A stretch of 64,000 bases of DNA from Fasciola hepatica (lineage: Eukaryota > Platyhelminthes > Trematoda > Plagiorchiida > Fasciolidae), in contig CANUEZ040000159.1 of the NCBI GenBank assembly GCA_948099385.1, positions 6,962,501-7,026,500 of the forward strand, in the 5' to 3' direction. This document shows, piece by piece, positions 28,401 through 40,799 of this stretch. A program made the position numbers and the translations under genes. Within the stretch, counting starts at the first letter, position 1. Each line of letters opens with the position of its first letter. The notes under the pieces are model-generated. The model had not been told where the DNA came from, ran no database searches, and saw nothing but the letters and a program-made list of their open reading frames with translations.

Positions 28401-31400
28401 CATGATATAGCACCCTTCCGTCACTGGCTTTGAACGGTAACAACCCGCTTCCCACACAGCGATCCACTCCTATGATGGATGACTTCTCTGTAGGGGCCTA
28501 AGTACAACGAAGGCATTCCGTTATGAACAACCTACACAGCTTGGTTACTGTTTGCAATTGAGTTGTAGGAGATTAGATTTGTATATGATATGATTCATCA
28601 TGCAGCTTGAACGCTCAACTCACCATTGAAAAGCATGGAAGCACTGTACAGCTGTTTCATCCTTGTTGGGAATCACCACAAGTGAACATACATGGAGACC
28701 CAACGGGGAATCGAAACCGGGGTGAATCATCGTGAGAGAAACACATTGGACACAGGGCTATCCGGGCTGGCTCTCATTGGTTAGTTCAACATCTACACTA
28801 CATGACATAGCACCCTTCCGTCGCTGGCTTTGAACGGTAACAACCCGCTTCCCACACAGCGATCCACTCCTATGATGGATGACTTCTCTGTAGGGGCCTA
28901 AGTACAACGAAGGCATTCCGTTATGAACAACCTACACAGCTTGGTTACTGTTTGCAATTGAGTTGTAGGAGATTAGATTTGTATATGATATGATTCATCA
29001 TGCAGCTTGAACGCTCAACTCACCATTGAAAAGCATGGAAGCACTGTACAGCTGTTTCATCCTTGTTGGGAATCATCAGCAGTGCACATCCATGGAGCAC
29101 CCACGGGGACTCGAACCCGGGTTGAACGATTGTGAATCGAACACCATAACCACAAGGCTATCCGAGCTGGCTCTCAACGGTTTGTTGAACATCTACACTA
29201 CATGATATAGCACCCTTCCGTCACTGGCTTTGAACGGTAACAACCCGCTTCCAACACAGCGATCCACTCCTATGATGGATGACTTCTCTGTAGGGGCCTC
29301 AGTACAACGAACGCATTCCGTTATGAACAACCCACACAGCTTGGTTACTGTTTGCAATGGAGTTGTAGGAGATTAGATTTGTATATGATATGATTCATCA
29401 TGCAGCTTGAACGCTCAACTCACCATTGAAAAGCATGGAAGCACTGTACAGCTGTTTCATCCTTGTTGGGAATCATAAGCACTGCACATCCATGGAGCCC
29501 CAACGGGGACTCGAACCCGGGGTGAACCTCCGTGAGAGAAACACATTAAACACAAGGCTATCCGGGCTGGCTCTCATTGGTTGTTTCAACATCTACACTA
29601 CATGATATAGCATCCTTCCGTCACTGGCTTCGAACGGTAACAACCCGCTTCCCACACAGCGATCCACTCCTATGATGGATGACTTCTCTGTAGGGGCCTA
29701 AGTTCAACGAAGGCATTCCGTTTTGAACAACCTACACAGCATGGTTACTGTTTGCAATTGAGTTGTAGGAGATTAGATTTGTATATGATATGATTCATCA
29801 TGCAGCTTGAACGCTCAACTCACCATTGAAAAGCATGGAAGCACTGTACAGCTGTTTCATCCTTGTTGGGAATCATCAGCAGTGCCCGTCCATGGAGTCC
29901 CCACGGGGACTCGAACCCGGGGTGAACGATTGTGAATCGAACACCTTAACCACAAGGCTATCCGGGCTGGCTCTCATTGGTTAGTTCAACATCTACACTA
30001 CATGATATAGCACCCTTCCGTCGCTGGCTTTGAACGGTAACAACCCGCTTCCCACACAGCGATCCACTCCTATGATGGATGACTTCTCTGTAGGGGCCTA
30101 AGTACAACGAACGCATTCCGTTATGAACAACCTACACAGCTTGGTTACTGTTTGCAATTGAGTTGTAGGAGATTAGATTTGTATATGATATGATTCATCA
30201 TGCAGCTTGAACGCTCAACTCACCATTGAAAAGCATGGAAGCACTGTACAGCTGTTTCATCCTTGTTGGGAATCACCACAAGTGAACATACATGGAGCCC
30301 CAACGGGGAATCGAAACCGGGGTGAATCATCGTGAGAGAAACACATTGAACACAGGGCCATCCGGGCTGGCTCTCATTGGTTAGTTCAACATCTACACTA
30401 CATGACATAGCACCCTTCCGTCGCTGGCTTTGAACGGTAACAACCCGCTTCCCACACAGCGATCCACTCCTATGATGGATGACTTCTCTGTAGGGGCCTA
30501 AGTACAACGAAGGCATTCCGTTATGAACAACCTACACAGCTTGGTTACTGTTTGCAATTGAGTTGTAGGAGATTAGATTTGTATATGATATGATTCATCA
30601 TGCAGCTTGAACGCTCAACTCACCATTGAAAAGCATGGAAGCACTGTACAGCTGTTTCATCCTTGTTGGGAATCATCAGCAGTGCACATCCATGGAGCAC
30701 CCACGGGGACTCGAACCCGGGTTGAACGATTGTGAATCGAACACCATAACCACAAGGCTATCCGAGCTGGCTCTCAACGATTTGGTGACCATCTACACTA
30801 CATGATATAGCACCCTTCCGTCACTGGCTTTGAACGGTAACAACCCGCTTCCCACACAGCGATCCACTCCTATGATGGATGACTTCTCTGTAGGGGCCTG
30901 AGTACAACGAAGGCATTCCGTTATGAACAACCTACACAGCTTGGTCACTGTTTGCAATGGAGTTGTAGGAGATTAGATTTGTATATGATATGATTCATCA
31001 TGCAGCTTGAACGCTCAACTCACCATTGAAAAGCATGGAAGCACTGTACAGCTGTTTCATCCTTGTTGGGAATCATAAGCACTGCACATCCATGGAGCCC
31101 CAACGGGGACTCGAACCCGGGGTGAACTTCCGTGAGAGAAACACATTAAACACAAGGCTATCCGGGCTGGCTCTCATTGGTTACTTCAACATCTACACTA
31201 CATGATATAGCATCCTTCCGTCACTGGCTTCGAACGGTAACAACCCGCTTCCCACACAGCGATCCACTCCTATGATGGATGACTTCTCTGTAGGAGCCTA
31301 AGTACAACGAAGGCATTCCGTTATGAACAACCTACACAGCATGGTTACTGTTTGCAATTGAGTTGTAGGAGATTAGATTTGTATATGATATGATTCATCA

Positions 31401-31600
31401 TGCAGCCTGAACGCTCAACTCACCATTGAAAAGCATGGAAGCACTGTACAGCTGTTTCATCCTTGTTGGGAATCATCAGCAGTGCCCGTCCATGGAGTCC
31501 CCACGGGGACTCGAACCCGGGGTGAACCATCGTGAAAGAAACACATTGAACACAGGGCTATCCGGGCTGGCTCTCATTGGTTAGTTCAACATCTACACTA
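28401..31600. repeat. Four-unit higher-order repeat, 2 x 1600 bp
   Basis: Units 28401/30001 share AATCACCACAAGTGAACATA. Units 28801/30401 share CATGACATAG, TCGCTGG and ACACCATAACC. Units 29201/30801 share CATAAGCACTGC. Units 29601/31201 share GCATGGTTACTG and AGTGCCCGTCCATGGAGTC. The order of four private variants is kept at a 1600-bp step, so this is a block duplication. Confidence 0.92.
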
Positions 31601-34600
31601 CATGACATAGCACCCTTCCGTCACTGGCTTTGAACGGTAACAACCCGCTTCCCACACAGCGATCCACTCCTATGATGGATGACTTCTCTGTAGGGGCCTA
31701 AGTACAACGAACGCATTCCGTTATGAACAACCTACACAGCTTGGTTACTGTTTGCAATTGAGTTGTAGGAGATTAGATTTGTATATGATATGATTCATCA
31801 TGCAGCTTGAACGCTCAACTCACCATTGAAAAGCATGGAAGCACTGTACAGCTGTTTCATCCTTTTTGGGAATCATCAGCAGTGAACATCCATGGAGCAC
31901 ACACAGGGACTCGAACCCGGGGTGAACCATCGTGAAAGAAACACATTAAGCACAAGGCTATCCGGGCTGGCTCTCAACGGTTTGTTGAACATCTACACTA
32001 CATGACATAGCTCCCTTCCGTCACTGGCTTTGAACGGTAACAACCCGCTTCCCACACAGCGATCCACTCCTATGATGGATGACTTCTCTGTAGGGGCCTA
32101 AGTACAACGAAGGCATTCCGTTATGAGCAACCTACACAGCTTGGTTACTGTTTGCAATTGAGTTGTAGGAGATTAGATTTGTATATGATATGATTCATCA
32201 TGCAGCTTGAACGCTCAACTCACCATTGAAAAGCATGGAAGCACTGTACAGCTGTTTCATCCTTGTTGGGAATCATCAGCAGTGCACATACATGGAGTCC
32301 CCACGGGGACTCGAACTCGGGGTGAACCATCGTGAAAGAAACACATTAAGCACAAGGCTATCCGGGCTGGCTCTCAACGGTTTGTTGAACATCTACACTA
32401 CATGACATAGCTCCCTTTCGTCACTGGCTTCGAACGGTAACAACCTGCTTCCCACACAGCGATCCACTCCTATGATGGATGACTTCTCTGTAGGAGCCTC
32501 AGTACAACGAAGGCATTCCGTTATGAACAACCTACACAGCTTGGTTACTGTTTGCAATGGAGTTGTAGGAGATTAGATTTGTATATGATATGATTCATCA
32601 TGCAGCTTGAACGCTCAACTCACCATTGAAAAGCATGGAAGCACTGTACAGCCGTTTCATCCTTGTTGGGAATCATCAGCAGCGCACATCCATGGAGCAC
32701 ACACGGGGACTCGAACCCGGGGTGAACGATTGTGAATCGAACACCATAACCACAAGGCTATCCGAGCTGGCTCTCAACGATTTGGTGACCATCTACACTA
32801 CATGATATAGCACCCTTCCGTCACTGGCTTCGAACGGTAACAACCCGCTTCCCACACAGCGATCCACTCCTATGATGGATGACTTCTCTGTAGGAGCCTA
32901 AGTACAACGAAGGCATTCCGTTATGAACAACCTACACAGCTTGGTTACTGTTTGCAATTGAGTTGTAGGAGATTAGATTTGTATATGATATGATTCATCA
33001 TGCAGCTTGAACGCTCAACTCACCATTGAAAAGCATGGAAGCACTGTACAGCTGTTTCATCCTTGTTGGGGATCATCAGCAGTGCACATCCATGGAGCAC
33101 CCACGGGGACTCGAACCCGGAGTGAAAGATTGTGAATCGAAAAGTTCATACACAAGGCTATCCGGGCTGGCTCTCAACGGTTTGTTGAACATCTACACTA
33201 CATGATATAGCACCCTTCCGTCACTGGCTTCGAACGGTAACAACCCGCTTCCCACACAGCGATCCACTCCTATGATGGATGACGTCTCTGTAGGGGCCTA
33301 AGTACAACGAAGGCATTCCGTTATGAACAACCTACACAGCTTGGTTACTGTTTGCAATTGAGTTGTAGGAGATTAGATTTGTATATGATATGATTCATCA
33401 TGCAGCTTGAACGCTCAACTCACCATTGAAAAGCATGGAAGCACTGTACAGCTGTTTCATCCTTTTTGGGAATCATCAGCAGTGCACATCCATGGAGCTC
33501 CCACGGGGACTCGAACTCGGGGTGAACCTCCGTGAGAGAAACACATTAAACACAAGGCTATCCGGGCTGGCTCTCAACGGTTTGTTCAACATCTACACTA
33601 CATGATATAGCACCCTTCCGTCACTGGCTTTGAACGGTAACAACCCGCTTCCCACACAGCGATCCACTCCTATGATGAACGACTTCTCTGTAGGGGCCTA
33701 AGTACAACGAACGCATTCCGTTATGAACAACCTACACAGCTTGGTTACTGTTTGCAATTGAGTTGTAGGAGATTAGATTTGTATATGATATGATTCATCA
33801 TGCAGCTTGAACGCTCAACTCACCATTGAAAAGCATGGAAGCACTGTACAGCTGTTTCATCCTTGTTGGGAATCATCAGCAGTGCACATCCATGGAGCCC
33901 CCAAGAGGAATGGAACCCGGAGTGAAAGATTGTGAATCGAACAGTTCATACACAAGGCTATCCGGGCTGGCTCTCAACGGTTTGTTCAACATCTACACTA
34001 CATGATATAGCACCCTTCCGTCACTGGCTTCGAACGGTAACAACCCGCTTCCCACACAGCGATCCACTCCTATGATGGATGACGTCTCTGTAGGAGCCTA
34101 AGTACAACGAAGGCATTCCGTTATGAACAACCTACACAGCTTGGTTACTGTTTGCAATTGAGTTGTAGGAGATTAGATTTGTATATGATATGATTCATCA
34201 TGCAGCTTGAACGCTCAACTCACCATTGAAAAGCATGGTAGCACTGTACAGCTGTTTCATCCTTGTTGGGAATCATCAGCAATGCACATCCATGGAGCCC
34301 CCACGGGGATTCGAACCCGGGGTGAACCATCGTGAAAGAAACACCTTAACCACAAGGCTATCCGGGCTGGCTCTCAACGGTTTGTTGAACATCTACACTA
34401 CATGATATAGCACCCTTCCGTCACTGGCTTTGAACGGTAACAACCCGCTTCCCACACAGCGATCCACTCCTATGATGGATGATTTCTCTGTAGGCGCCTA
34501 AGTACAACGAAGGCATTCCGTTATGAACAACCTACACAGCATGGTTACTGTTTGCAATGGAGTTGTAGGAGATTAGATTTGTATATGATATGATTCATCA

Positions 34601-37600
34601 TGCAGCTTGAACGCTCAACTCACCATTGAAAAGCATGGAAGCACTGTACAGCTGTTTCATCCTTGTTGGGAATCATCAGCAATGCACATCCATGGAGCAC
34701 CCACGGGGACTCGAACCCGGGGTGAACGATTGTGAATCGAACACCTTAACCACAAGGCTATCCGGGCTGGCTCTCAACGGTTTGTTGAACATCTACACTA
34801 CATGATATAGCACCCTTCCGTCACTGGCTTCGAACGGTAACAACCCGCTTCCCACACAGCGATCCACTCCTATGATGGATGACTTCTCTGTAGGGGCCTC
34901 AGTACAACGAAGGCATTCCTTTATGAACAACCTACACAGCTCGGTTACTGTTTGCAATTGAGTTGTAGGAGATTAGATTTGTATATGATATGATTCATCA
35001 TGCAGCTTGAACGCTCAACTCACCATTGAAAAGCATGGAAGCACTGTACAGCTGTTTCATCCTTCTTGGGAATCATCAGCAGTGCACATCCATGGAGTCC
35101 CCACGTGAACTCGAACCCGGAGTGAACGATTGTGAATCGAACACATTAACCACAAGGCTATCCGGGCTGGCTCTCAACGGTTAGTTCAACATCTACACTA
35201 CATGATATAGCACCCTTCCGTCACTGGCTTCGAACGGTAACAACCCGCTTCCCACACAGCGATCCACTCCTATGATGGATGACTTCTCTGTAGGAGCCTA
35301 AGTACAACGAAGGCATTCCGTTATGAACAACCTACACAGCTTGGTTACTGTTTGCAATTGAGTTGTAGGAGATTAGATTTGTATATGATATGATTCATCA
35401 TGCAGCTTGAACGCTCAACTCACCATTGAAAAGCATGGAAGCACTGTACAGCTGTTTCATCCTTGTTGGGAATCATCAGCAGTGCACATCCATGGAGCAC
35501 CCACGGGGACTCTAACCCTGGGTGAACGATTGTGAATCGAACACCTTAACCACAAGGCTATCCGGGCTGGCTCTCAACGGTTTGTTCAACATCTACACTA
35601 CATGATATAGCACCCTTCCGTCACTGGCTTCGAACGGTAACAACCCGCTTCCCACACAGCAATCCACTCCTATGATGGATGACTTCTCTGTAGGGGCCTC
35701 AGTACAACGAAGGCATTCCGTTATGAACAACCTACACAGCTTGGTTACTGTTTGCAATTGAGTTGTAGGAGATTAGATTTGTATATGATATGATTCATCA
35801 TGCAGCTTGAACGCTCAACTCACCATTGAAAAGCATGGAAGCACTGTACAGCTGTTTCATCCTTGTTGGGAATCATCAGCAGTGCACATCCATGGAGCAC
35901 CCACGAGGACTCGAACCCGGGGTGAACGATTGTGTATCGAACAACTTAACCACAGGGCTATCCGGGCTGGCTCTCAATGGTTTGTTCAACATCTACACTA
36001 CATGATATAGCACCCTTCCGTCACTGGATTCGAACGGTAACAACCCGCTTCCCACACAGCGATCCACTCCTATGATGGATGACTTCTCTGTAGGGGCATA
36101 AGTACAACGAAGGCATTCCGTTATGAACAACCTACACAGCTTGGTTACTGTTTGCAATTGAGTTGTAGGAGATTAGATTTGTATATGATATGATTCATCA
36201 TGCAGCTTGAACGCTCAACTCACCATTGAAAAGCATGGAAGCACTGTACAGCTGTTTCATCCTTGTTGGGAATCATCAGCAGTGCACATCCATGGAGCAC
36301 CCACGGGGACTCTAACCCTGGGTGAACGACTGTGAATCAAACACCTTAACCACAAGGCTATCCGGGCTGGCTCTCAACGGTTTGTTCAACATCTACACTA
36401 CATGATATAGCACCCTTCCGTCACTGGCTTCGAACGGTAACAACCCGCTTCCCACACAGCAGTCCACTCCTATGATGGATGACTTCTCTGTAGAGCCTCA
36501 GTACAACGAAGGCATTCCGTTATGAACAACCTACACAGCTTGGTTACTGTTTGCAATTGAGTTGTAGTAGATTAGATTTGTATATGATATGATTCATCAT
36601 GCAGCTTGAACGCTCAACTCACCATTGAAAAGCATGGAAGCACTGTACAGCTGTTTCATCCTTGTTGGGAATCATCAGCAGTGCACATCCATGGAGTCCC
36701 CACGTGAACTCGAACCCGGGGTGAACGATTGTGAATCGAACACATTAACCACAAGGCTATCCGGGCTGGCTCTCAACGGTTTGTTCAACATCTACACTAC
36801 ATGATATAGCACCCTTCCGTCACTGGATTCGAACGGTAACAACCCGCTTCCCACACAGCGATCCACTCCTATGATGGATGACTTCTCTGTAGGGGCCTAA
36901 GTACAACGAAGGCATTCCCTTATGAACAACCTACACAGCTTGGTTACTGTTTGCAATTGAGTTGTAGGAGATTAGATTTGTATATGATATGATTCATCAT
37001 GCAGCTTGAACGCTCAACTCACCATTGAAAAGCATGGAAGCACTGTACAGCTGTTTCATCCTTGTTGGGAATCATCAGCAGTGCACATCCATGGAGCACC
37101 CACGGGGACTCGAACCCGGGGTGAACAATTGTGAATCGAACACCTTAACCACAAGGCTATCCGGGCTGGCTCTCAACGGTTTGTTCAACATCTACACTAC
37201 ATGATATAGCACCCTTCCGTCACTGGCTTCGAACGGTAACAACCCGCTTCCCACACAGCAATCCACTGCTATGATGGATGACTTCTCTGTAGGGGCGTAA
37301 GTACAACGAACGCATTCCGTTATGAACAACCCACACAGCTTGGTTACTGTTTGCAATTGAGTTGTAGGAGATTAGATTTGTATATGATATGATTCATCAT
37401 GCAGCTTGAACGCTCAATTCACCATTGAAAAGCATGGAAGCACTGTACAGCTGTTTCATCCTTGTTGGGAATCATCAGCAGTGCACATCCATGGAGCACC
37501 CACGGGGACTCGAACACGGGGTGAACGATTGTGAATCGGACACCTTAACCACAAGGCTAACCGGGCCGGCTCTCAACGGTTTGTTCAACATCTACACTAC

Positions 37601-39427
37601 ATGATATAGCACCCTTCCGTCACTGGCTTCGAACGGTAACAACCCGCTTCCCACACAGCGATCCACTCCTATGATGGATGACTTCTCTGTAGGGGCCTCA
37701 GTACAACGAAGGCATTCCGTTATGAACAACCTACACAGCTTGGTTACTGTTTGCAATGGAGTTGTAGGAGATTAGATTTGTATATGATATGATTCATCAT
37801 GCAGCTTGAACGCTCAACTCACCATTGAAAAGCATGGAAGCACTGTACAGCTGTTTCATCCTTGTTGGGAATCATCAGCAGTGCACATCCATGGAGCACC
37901 CACGGGGACTCGAACCCGGGGTGAACGATTGTGAATCGGACACCTTAACCACAAGGCTATCCGGGCCGGCTCTCAACGGTTTGTTCAACATCTACACTAC
38001 ATGATATAGCACCCTTCCGTCACTGGCTTCGAACGGTAACAACCCGCTTCCCACACAGCGATCCACTCCTATGATGGATGACTTCTCTGTAGGGGCCTAA
38101 GTACAACGAAGGCATTCCGTTATGAACAACCCACACAGCTTGGTTACTGTTTGCAATTGAGTTGTAGGAGATTAGATTTGTATATGATATGATTCATCAT
38201 GCAGCTTGAACGCTCAACTCACCATTGAAAAGCATGGAAGCACTGTACAGCTGTTTCATCCTTGTTGGGAATCATCAGCAATGCACATCCACCGAGCCCC
38301 CACAGGGACTCCAACACGGGGTGAACGATTGTGAATCGAACACCTTAACCACAAGGCTATCCGGGCTGGCTCTCAACGGTTTGTTCAACATCTACACTAC
38401 ATGATATAGCACCCTTCCGTCACTGGCTTTGAACGGTAACAACCCGCTTCCCATACAGCGATCCACTCCTATGATGGATGACTTCTCTGTAGGGGCCTAA
38501 GTACAACGAAGGCATTCCGTTATGAACAACCTACACAGCTTGGTTACTGTTTGCAATTGAGTTGTAGGAGATTAGATTTGTATATGATATGATTCATCAT
38601 GCAGCTTGAACGCTGAACTCACCATTGAAAAGCATGGAAGCACTGTACAGCTGTTTCATCCTTGTTGGGAATCATCAGCAGTGCACATCCATGGAGCTCC
38701 CACGGGGACTCGAACTCGGGGTGAACCTCCGTGAGAGAAACACATACAACACAAGGCTATCCGGGCTGGCTCTCAACGGTTTCTTGAACATCTACACTAC
38801 ATGATATAGCCTCCCTCCGTCACTGGCTTCGAACGGTAACAACCCGCTTCCCACACAGCGATCCACTCCTATGATGGATGACCTCTCTGTAGGGGCCTGA
38901 GTACAACGAAGGCATTCCGTTATGAACAACCTACACAGCTTGGTTACTGTTTGCAATGGAGTTGTAGGAGATTAGATTTGTATATGATATGATTCATCAT
39001 GCAGCTTGAACGCTCAACTCACCATTGAAAAGCATGGAAGCACTGTACAGCTGTTTCATCCTTGTTGGGAATCATCAGCAGTGCACATCCATGGAGCACA
39101 CACGGGGACTCGAACCCGGGGTGAACCATCGTGAAAGAAACACATTAAGCACAAGGCTATCCGGGCTGGCTCTCAATGGTTTGTTCAACATCTACACTAC
39201 ATGATATAGCACCCTTCCGTCACTGGCTTTGAACGGTAACAACCCGCTTCCCACACAGCGATCCACTCCTATGATGGATGACTTCTCTGTAGGGGCCTAA
39301 GTACAACGAACGCATTCCGTTATGAACAACCTACACAGCTTGGTTACTGTTTGCAATTGAGTTGTAGGAGATTAGATTTGTATATGATATGATTCATCAT
39401 GCAGCTTGAACGCTCAACTCACCATTG

Positions 39428-39431
39428 AAAA
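39428..39431 (-). terminator. T4 Pol III termination signal after the ribozyme
   Basis: Minus-strand TTTT begins one base past the last base of stem I, so tRNA-like element, hammerhead and T4 form a closed cassette of about 140 nt. Four Ts is the minimal Pol III signal and is leaky in many eukaryotes, so read-through into the 400-nt unit is plausible. The run is shortened at about 8229 and 22,230 and broken at about 57,427. Confidence 0.5.
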
Positions 39432-39432
39432 G

Positions 39433-39493
39433 CATGGAAGCACTGTACAGCTGTTTCATCCTTGTTGGGAATCATCAGCAGTGCACATCCATG
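39433..39493 (-). ncRNA. Type I hammerhead ribozyme (one per unit)
   Basis: Read on the minus strand, outer stem I CAUGGA pairs with UCCAUG at the 3' end. An asymmetric internal loop (UGU opposite U) follows, then inner stem I GCACUG pairs with CAGUGC. The catalytic core CUGAUGA comes next. Stem II is UCC/GGA closing a CAACAA loop, with a U-U apposition at positions 10.1/11.1. The second core strand is GAA. Stem III is the palindrome ACAGCUGU, giving AC/GU with an AGCU loop in cis. Cleavage is predicted after A17 of the GUA triplet, between minus-strand 39446 and 39445. The type I layout and the UCCCAA...GGA stem-loop II closely resemble what I recall of the schistosome satellite hammerhead; no search was run. 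The stem I internal loop is where natural hammerheads dock with loop II. All conserved core bases are present. The U-U at 10.1/11.1, normally G-C, may lower activity. Confidence 0.85.
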
Positions 39494-39505
39494 GAGCCCC
39501 CACGG

Positions 39506-39516
39506 GGACTCGAACC
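39506..39516 (-). promoter_or_regulatory. Pol III B box of the tRNA-like element
   Basis: Minus-strand GGTTCGAGTCC is an exact match to the B-box consensus GGTTCGANTCC. It lies 32 bases downstream of the A box, which is normal tRNA-gene spacing. It is kept in many units. Others change one base, for example GGTTCGATTCC or GGTTCGAATTC. Confidence 0.75.
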
Positions 39517-39548
39517 CGGGGTGAACGATTGTGAATCGAACACCTTAA

Positions 39549-39559
39549 CCACAAGGCTA
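39549..39559 (-). promoter_or_regulatory. Pol III A box of the tRNA-like element
   Basis: Minus-strand TAGCCTTGTGG fits the A-box pattern TRGYNNANNNG except that the usual A14 is T. It lies at tRNA positions 8-19. Class B units lose the final G of the GTGG motif (GTGC or GTGT), which should weaken the box further. Confidence 0.6.
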
Positions 39560-40799
39560 TCCGGGCTGGCTCTCAACGGTTTGTTCAACATCTACACTAC
39601 ATGATATAGCACCCTTCCGTCACTGGCTTCGAACGGTAACAACCCGCTTCCCACACAGCGATCCACTCCTATGATGGATGACTTCTCTGTAGGGGCCTAA
39701 GTACAACGAAGGCATTCCGTTATGAACAACCCACACAGCTTGGTTACTGTTTGCAATTGAGTTGTAGGAGATTAGATTTGTATATGATATGATTCATCAT
39801 GCAGCTTGAACGCTCAACTCACCATTGAAAAGCATGGAAGCACTGTACAGCTGTTTCATCCTTCTTGGGAATCATCAGCAGTGCACATCCATGGAGCTCC
39901 CACGGGGACTCGAACTCGGGGTGAACCTCCGTGAGAGAAACACATACAACACAAGGCTATCCGGGCTGGCTCTCAACGGTTTCTTGAACATCTACACTAC
40001 ATGATATAGCCTCCCTCCGTCACTGGCTTCGAACGGTAACAACCCGCTTCCCACACAGCGATCCACTCCTATGATGGATGACTTCTCTGTAGGGGCCTAA
40101 GTACAACGAACGCATTCCGTTATGAACAACCTACACAGCTTGGTTACTGTTTGCAATTGAGTTGTAGGAGATTAGATTTGTATATGATATGATTCATCAT
40201 GCAGCTTGAACGCTCAACTCACCATTGAAAAGCATGGAAGCACTGTACAGCTGTTTCATCCTTGTTGGGAATCATCAGCAGTGCACATCCATGGAGCACA
40301 CACGGGGACTCGACCTCGGGGTGAACCTCCGTGAGAGAAACACATTAAACACAAGGCTATCCGGGCTGGCTCTCAACGGTTTGTTCAACATCTACACTAC
40401 ATGATATAACCTCCCTCCGTCAATGGCTTCGAACGGTAACAACCCGCTTCCCACACAGCGATCCACTCGTATGATGAATGACCTCTCTGTAGGCGCCTAA
40501 GTACAACGAAGGCATTCCGTTATGAACAACCTACACAGCTTGGTTACTGTTTGCAATTGAGTTGTAGGAGATTAGATTTGTATATGATATGATTCATCAT
40601 GCAGCTTGAACGCTCAACTCACCATTGAAAAGCATGGAAGCACTGTACAGCTGTTTCATCCTTGTTGGGAATCATCAGCAGTGCACATCCATGGAGCACC
40701 CACGGGAAATCGAACCCGGGGTGAACGATTGTGAATCGAACACCTTAACCACAAGGCTATCCGGGCTGGCTCTCAACGGTTTGTTCAACATCTACACTA

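Larger units (their letters stand above)
39492..39566 (-). ncRNA. tRNA-like element, class A (CAC at the anticodon position)
   Basis: Numbering as a tRNA from G1 at 39566 puts U8, A9, a D stem GCCU/AGGU (one G-U pair), G15, G18-G19, U33, CAC at 34-36, A37, C48 and T-loop TTCGAGT in canonical places. The T stem pairs at 4 of 5 positions. The anticodon stem pairs only at the inner three (C-G, G-C, A-U), with U-U at both outer positions. The acceptor stem pairs at 5 of 7 here, and at 4 of 7 in units reading GGTGC instead of GGGGC. CCA is encoded directly after discriminator U73. CAC would be a valine anticodon, while the 5' end GCCCGGAUAGC resembles lysine tRNAs, so the origin is uncertain. The broken outer anticodon stem argues against a translating tRNA. 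A tRNA-derived SINE head or retained Pol III promoter fits better. Class A occurs in every unit before 24,002 and in most later ones. Confidence 0.85.
39200..39599 (-). repeat. Reference (near-consensus) repeat unit
   Basis: This unit is chosen as a reference because all functional-looking parts are intact. On the minus strand it reads: 5' flank with a TATATCATG-like stretch, tRNA-like element (39492-39566), hammerhead (39433-39493), TTTT (39428-39431), then the linker. The linker (roughly 39260-39427) carries no ORF, no obvious promoter and no simple repeat. It has one weak inverted repeat, CCTACA/TGTAGG, about 30 bp apart, which many units break by having CCCACA instead. Homologous parts of other units sit at the same offsets, shifted by at most one base in the ten units with indels. 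Confidence 0.95.
24002..40799. repeat. Array segment 4: mosaic of class A and class B units
   Basis: Class B elements first appear here and alternate with class A. Two clear block duplications lie inside this segment (26,001-27,600 and 28,401-31,600). Around 34.8-36.8 kb, CACGTGAAC recurs at 1600 bp and CTAACCCTG at 800 bp. At 38,400 and 39,600, CTCGGGGTGAACCTCCG with ACATACAAC recurs at 1200 bp. One-base deletions occur in units 25202 and 36401. Confidence 0.88.

Noticed and set aside
39320..39370. Hairpin CCTACA/TGTAGG in the linker
   Set aside because: The loop is about 30 nt, and many units change one arm to CCCACA without a change in the other, so there is no sign of selection on pairing.
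39360..39410. A second hammerhead or other ribozyme on the plus strand near ATGATTCATCATGC
   Set aside because: There is no GAAA partner, no pairing stems at the right spacing and no cleavage triplet. It only superficially resembles the CTGATGA strand.
39492..39566. A functional valine tRNA gene in about 160 copies, like the tRNA arrays of Entamoeba
   Set aside because: The anticodon position is CAC and the B box is perfect, but the outer anticodon stem is unpaired and two or more acceptor pairs are missing in all units inspected. Class B also damages the D arm. A tRNA-derived element is supported, a translating tRNA is not.
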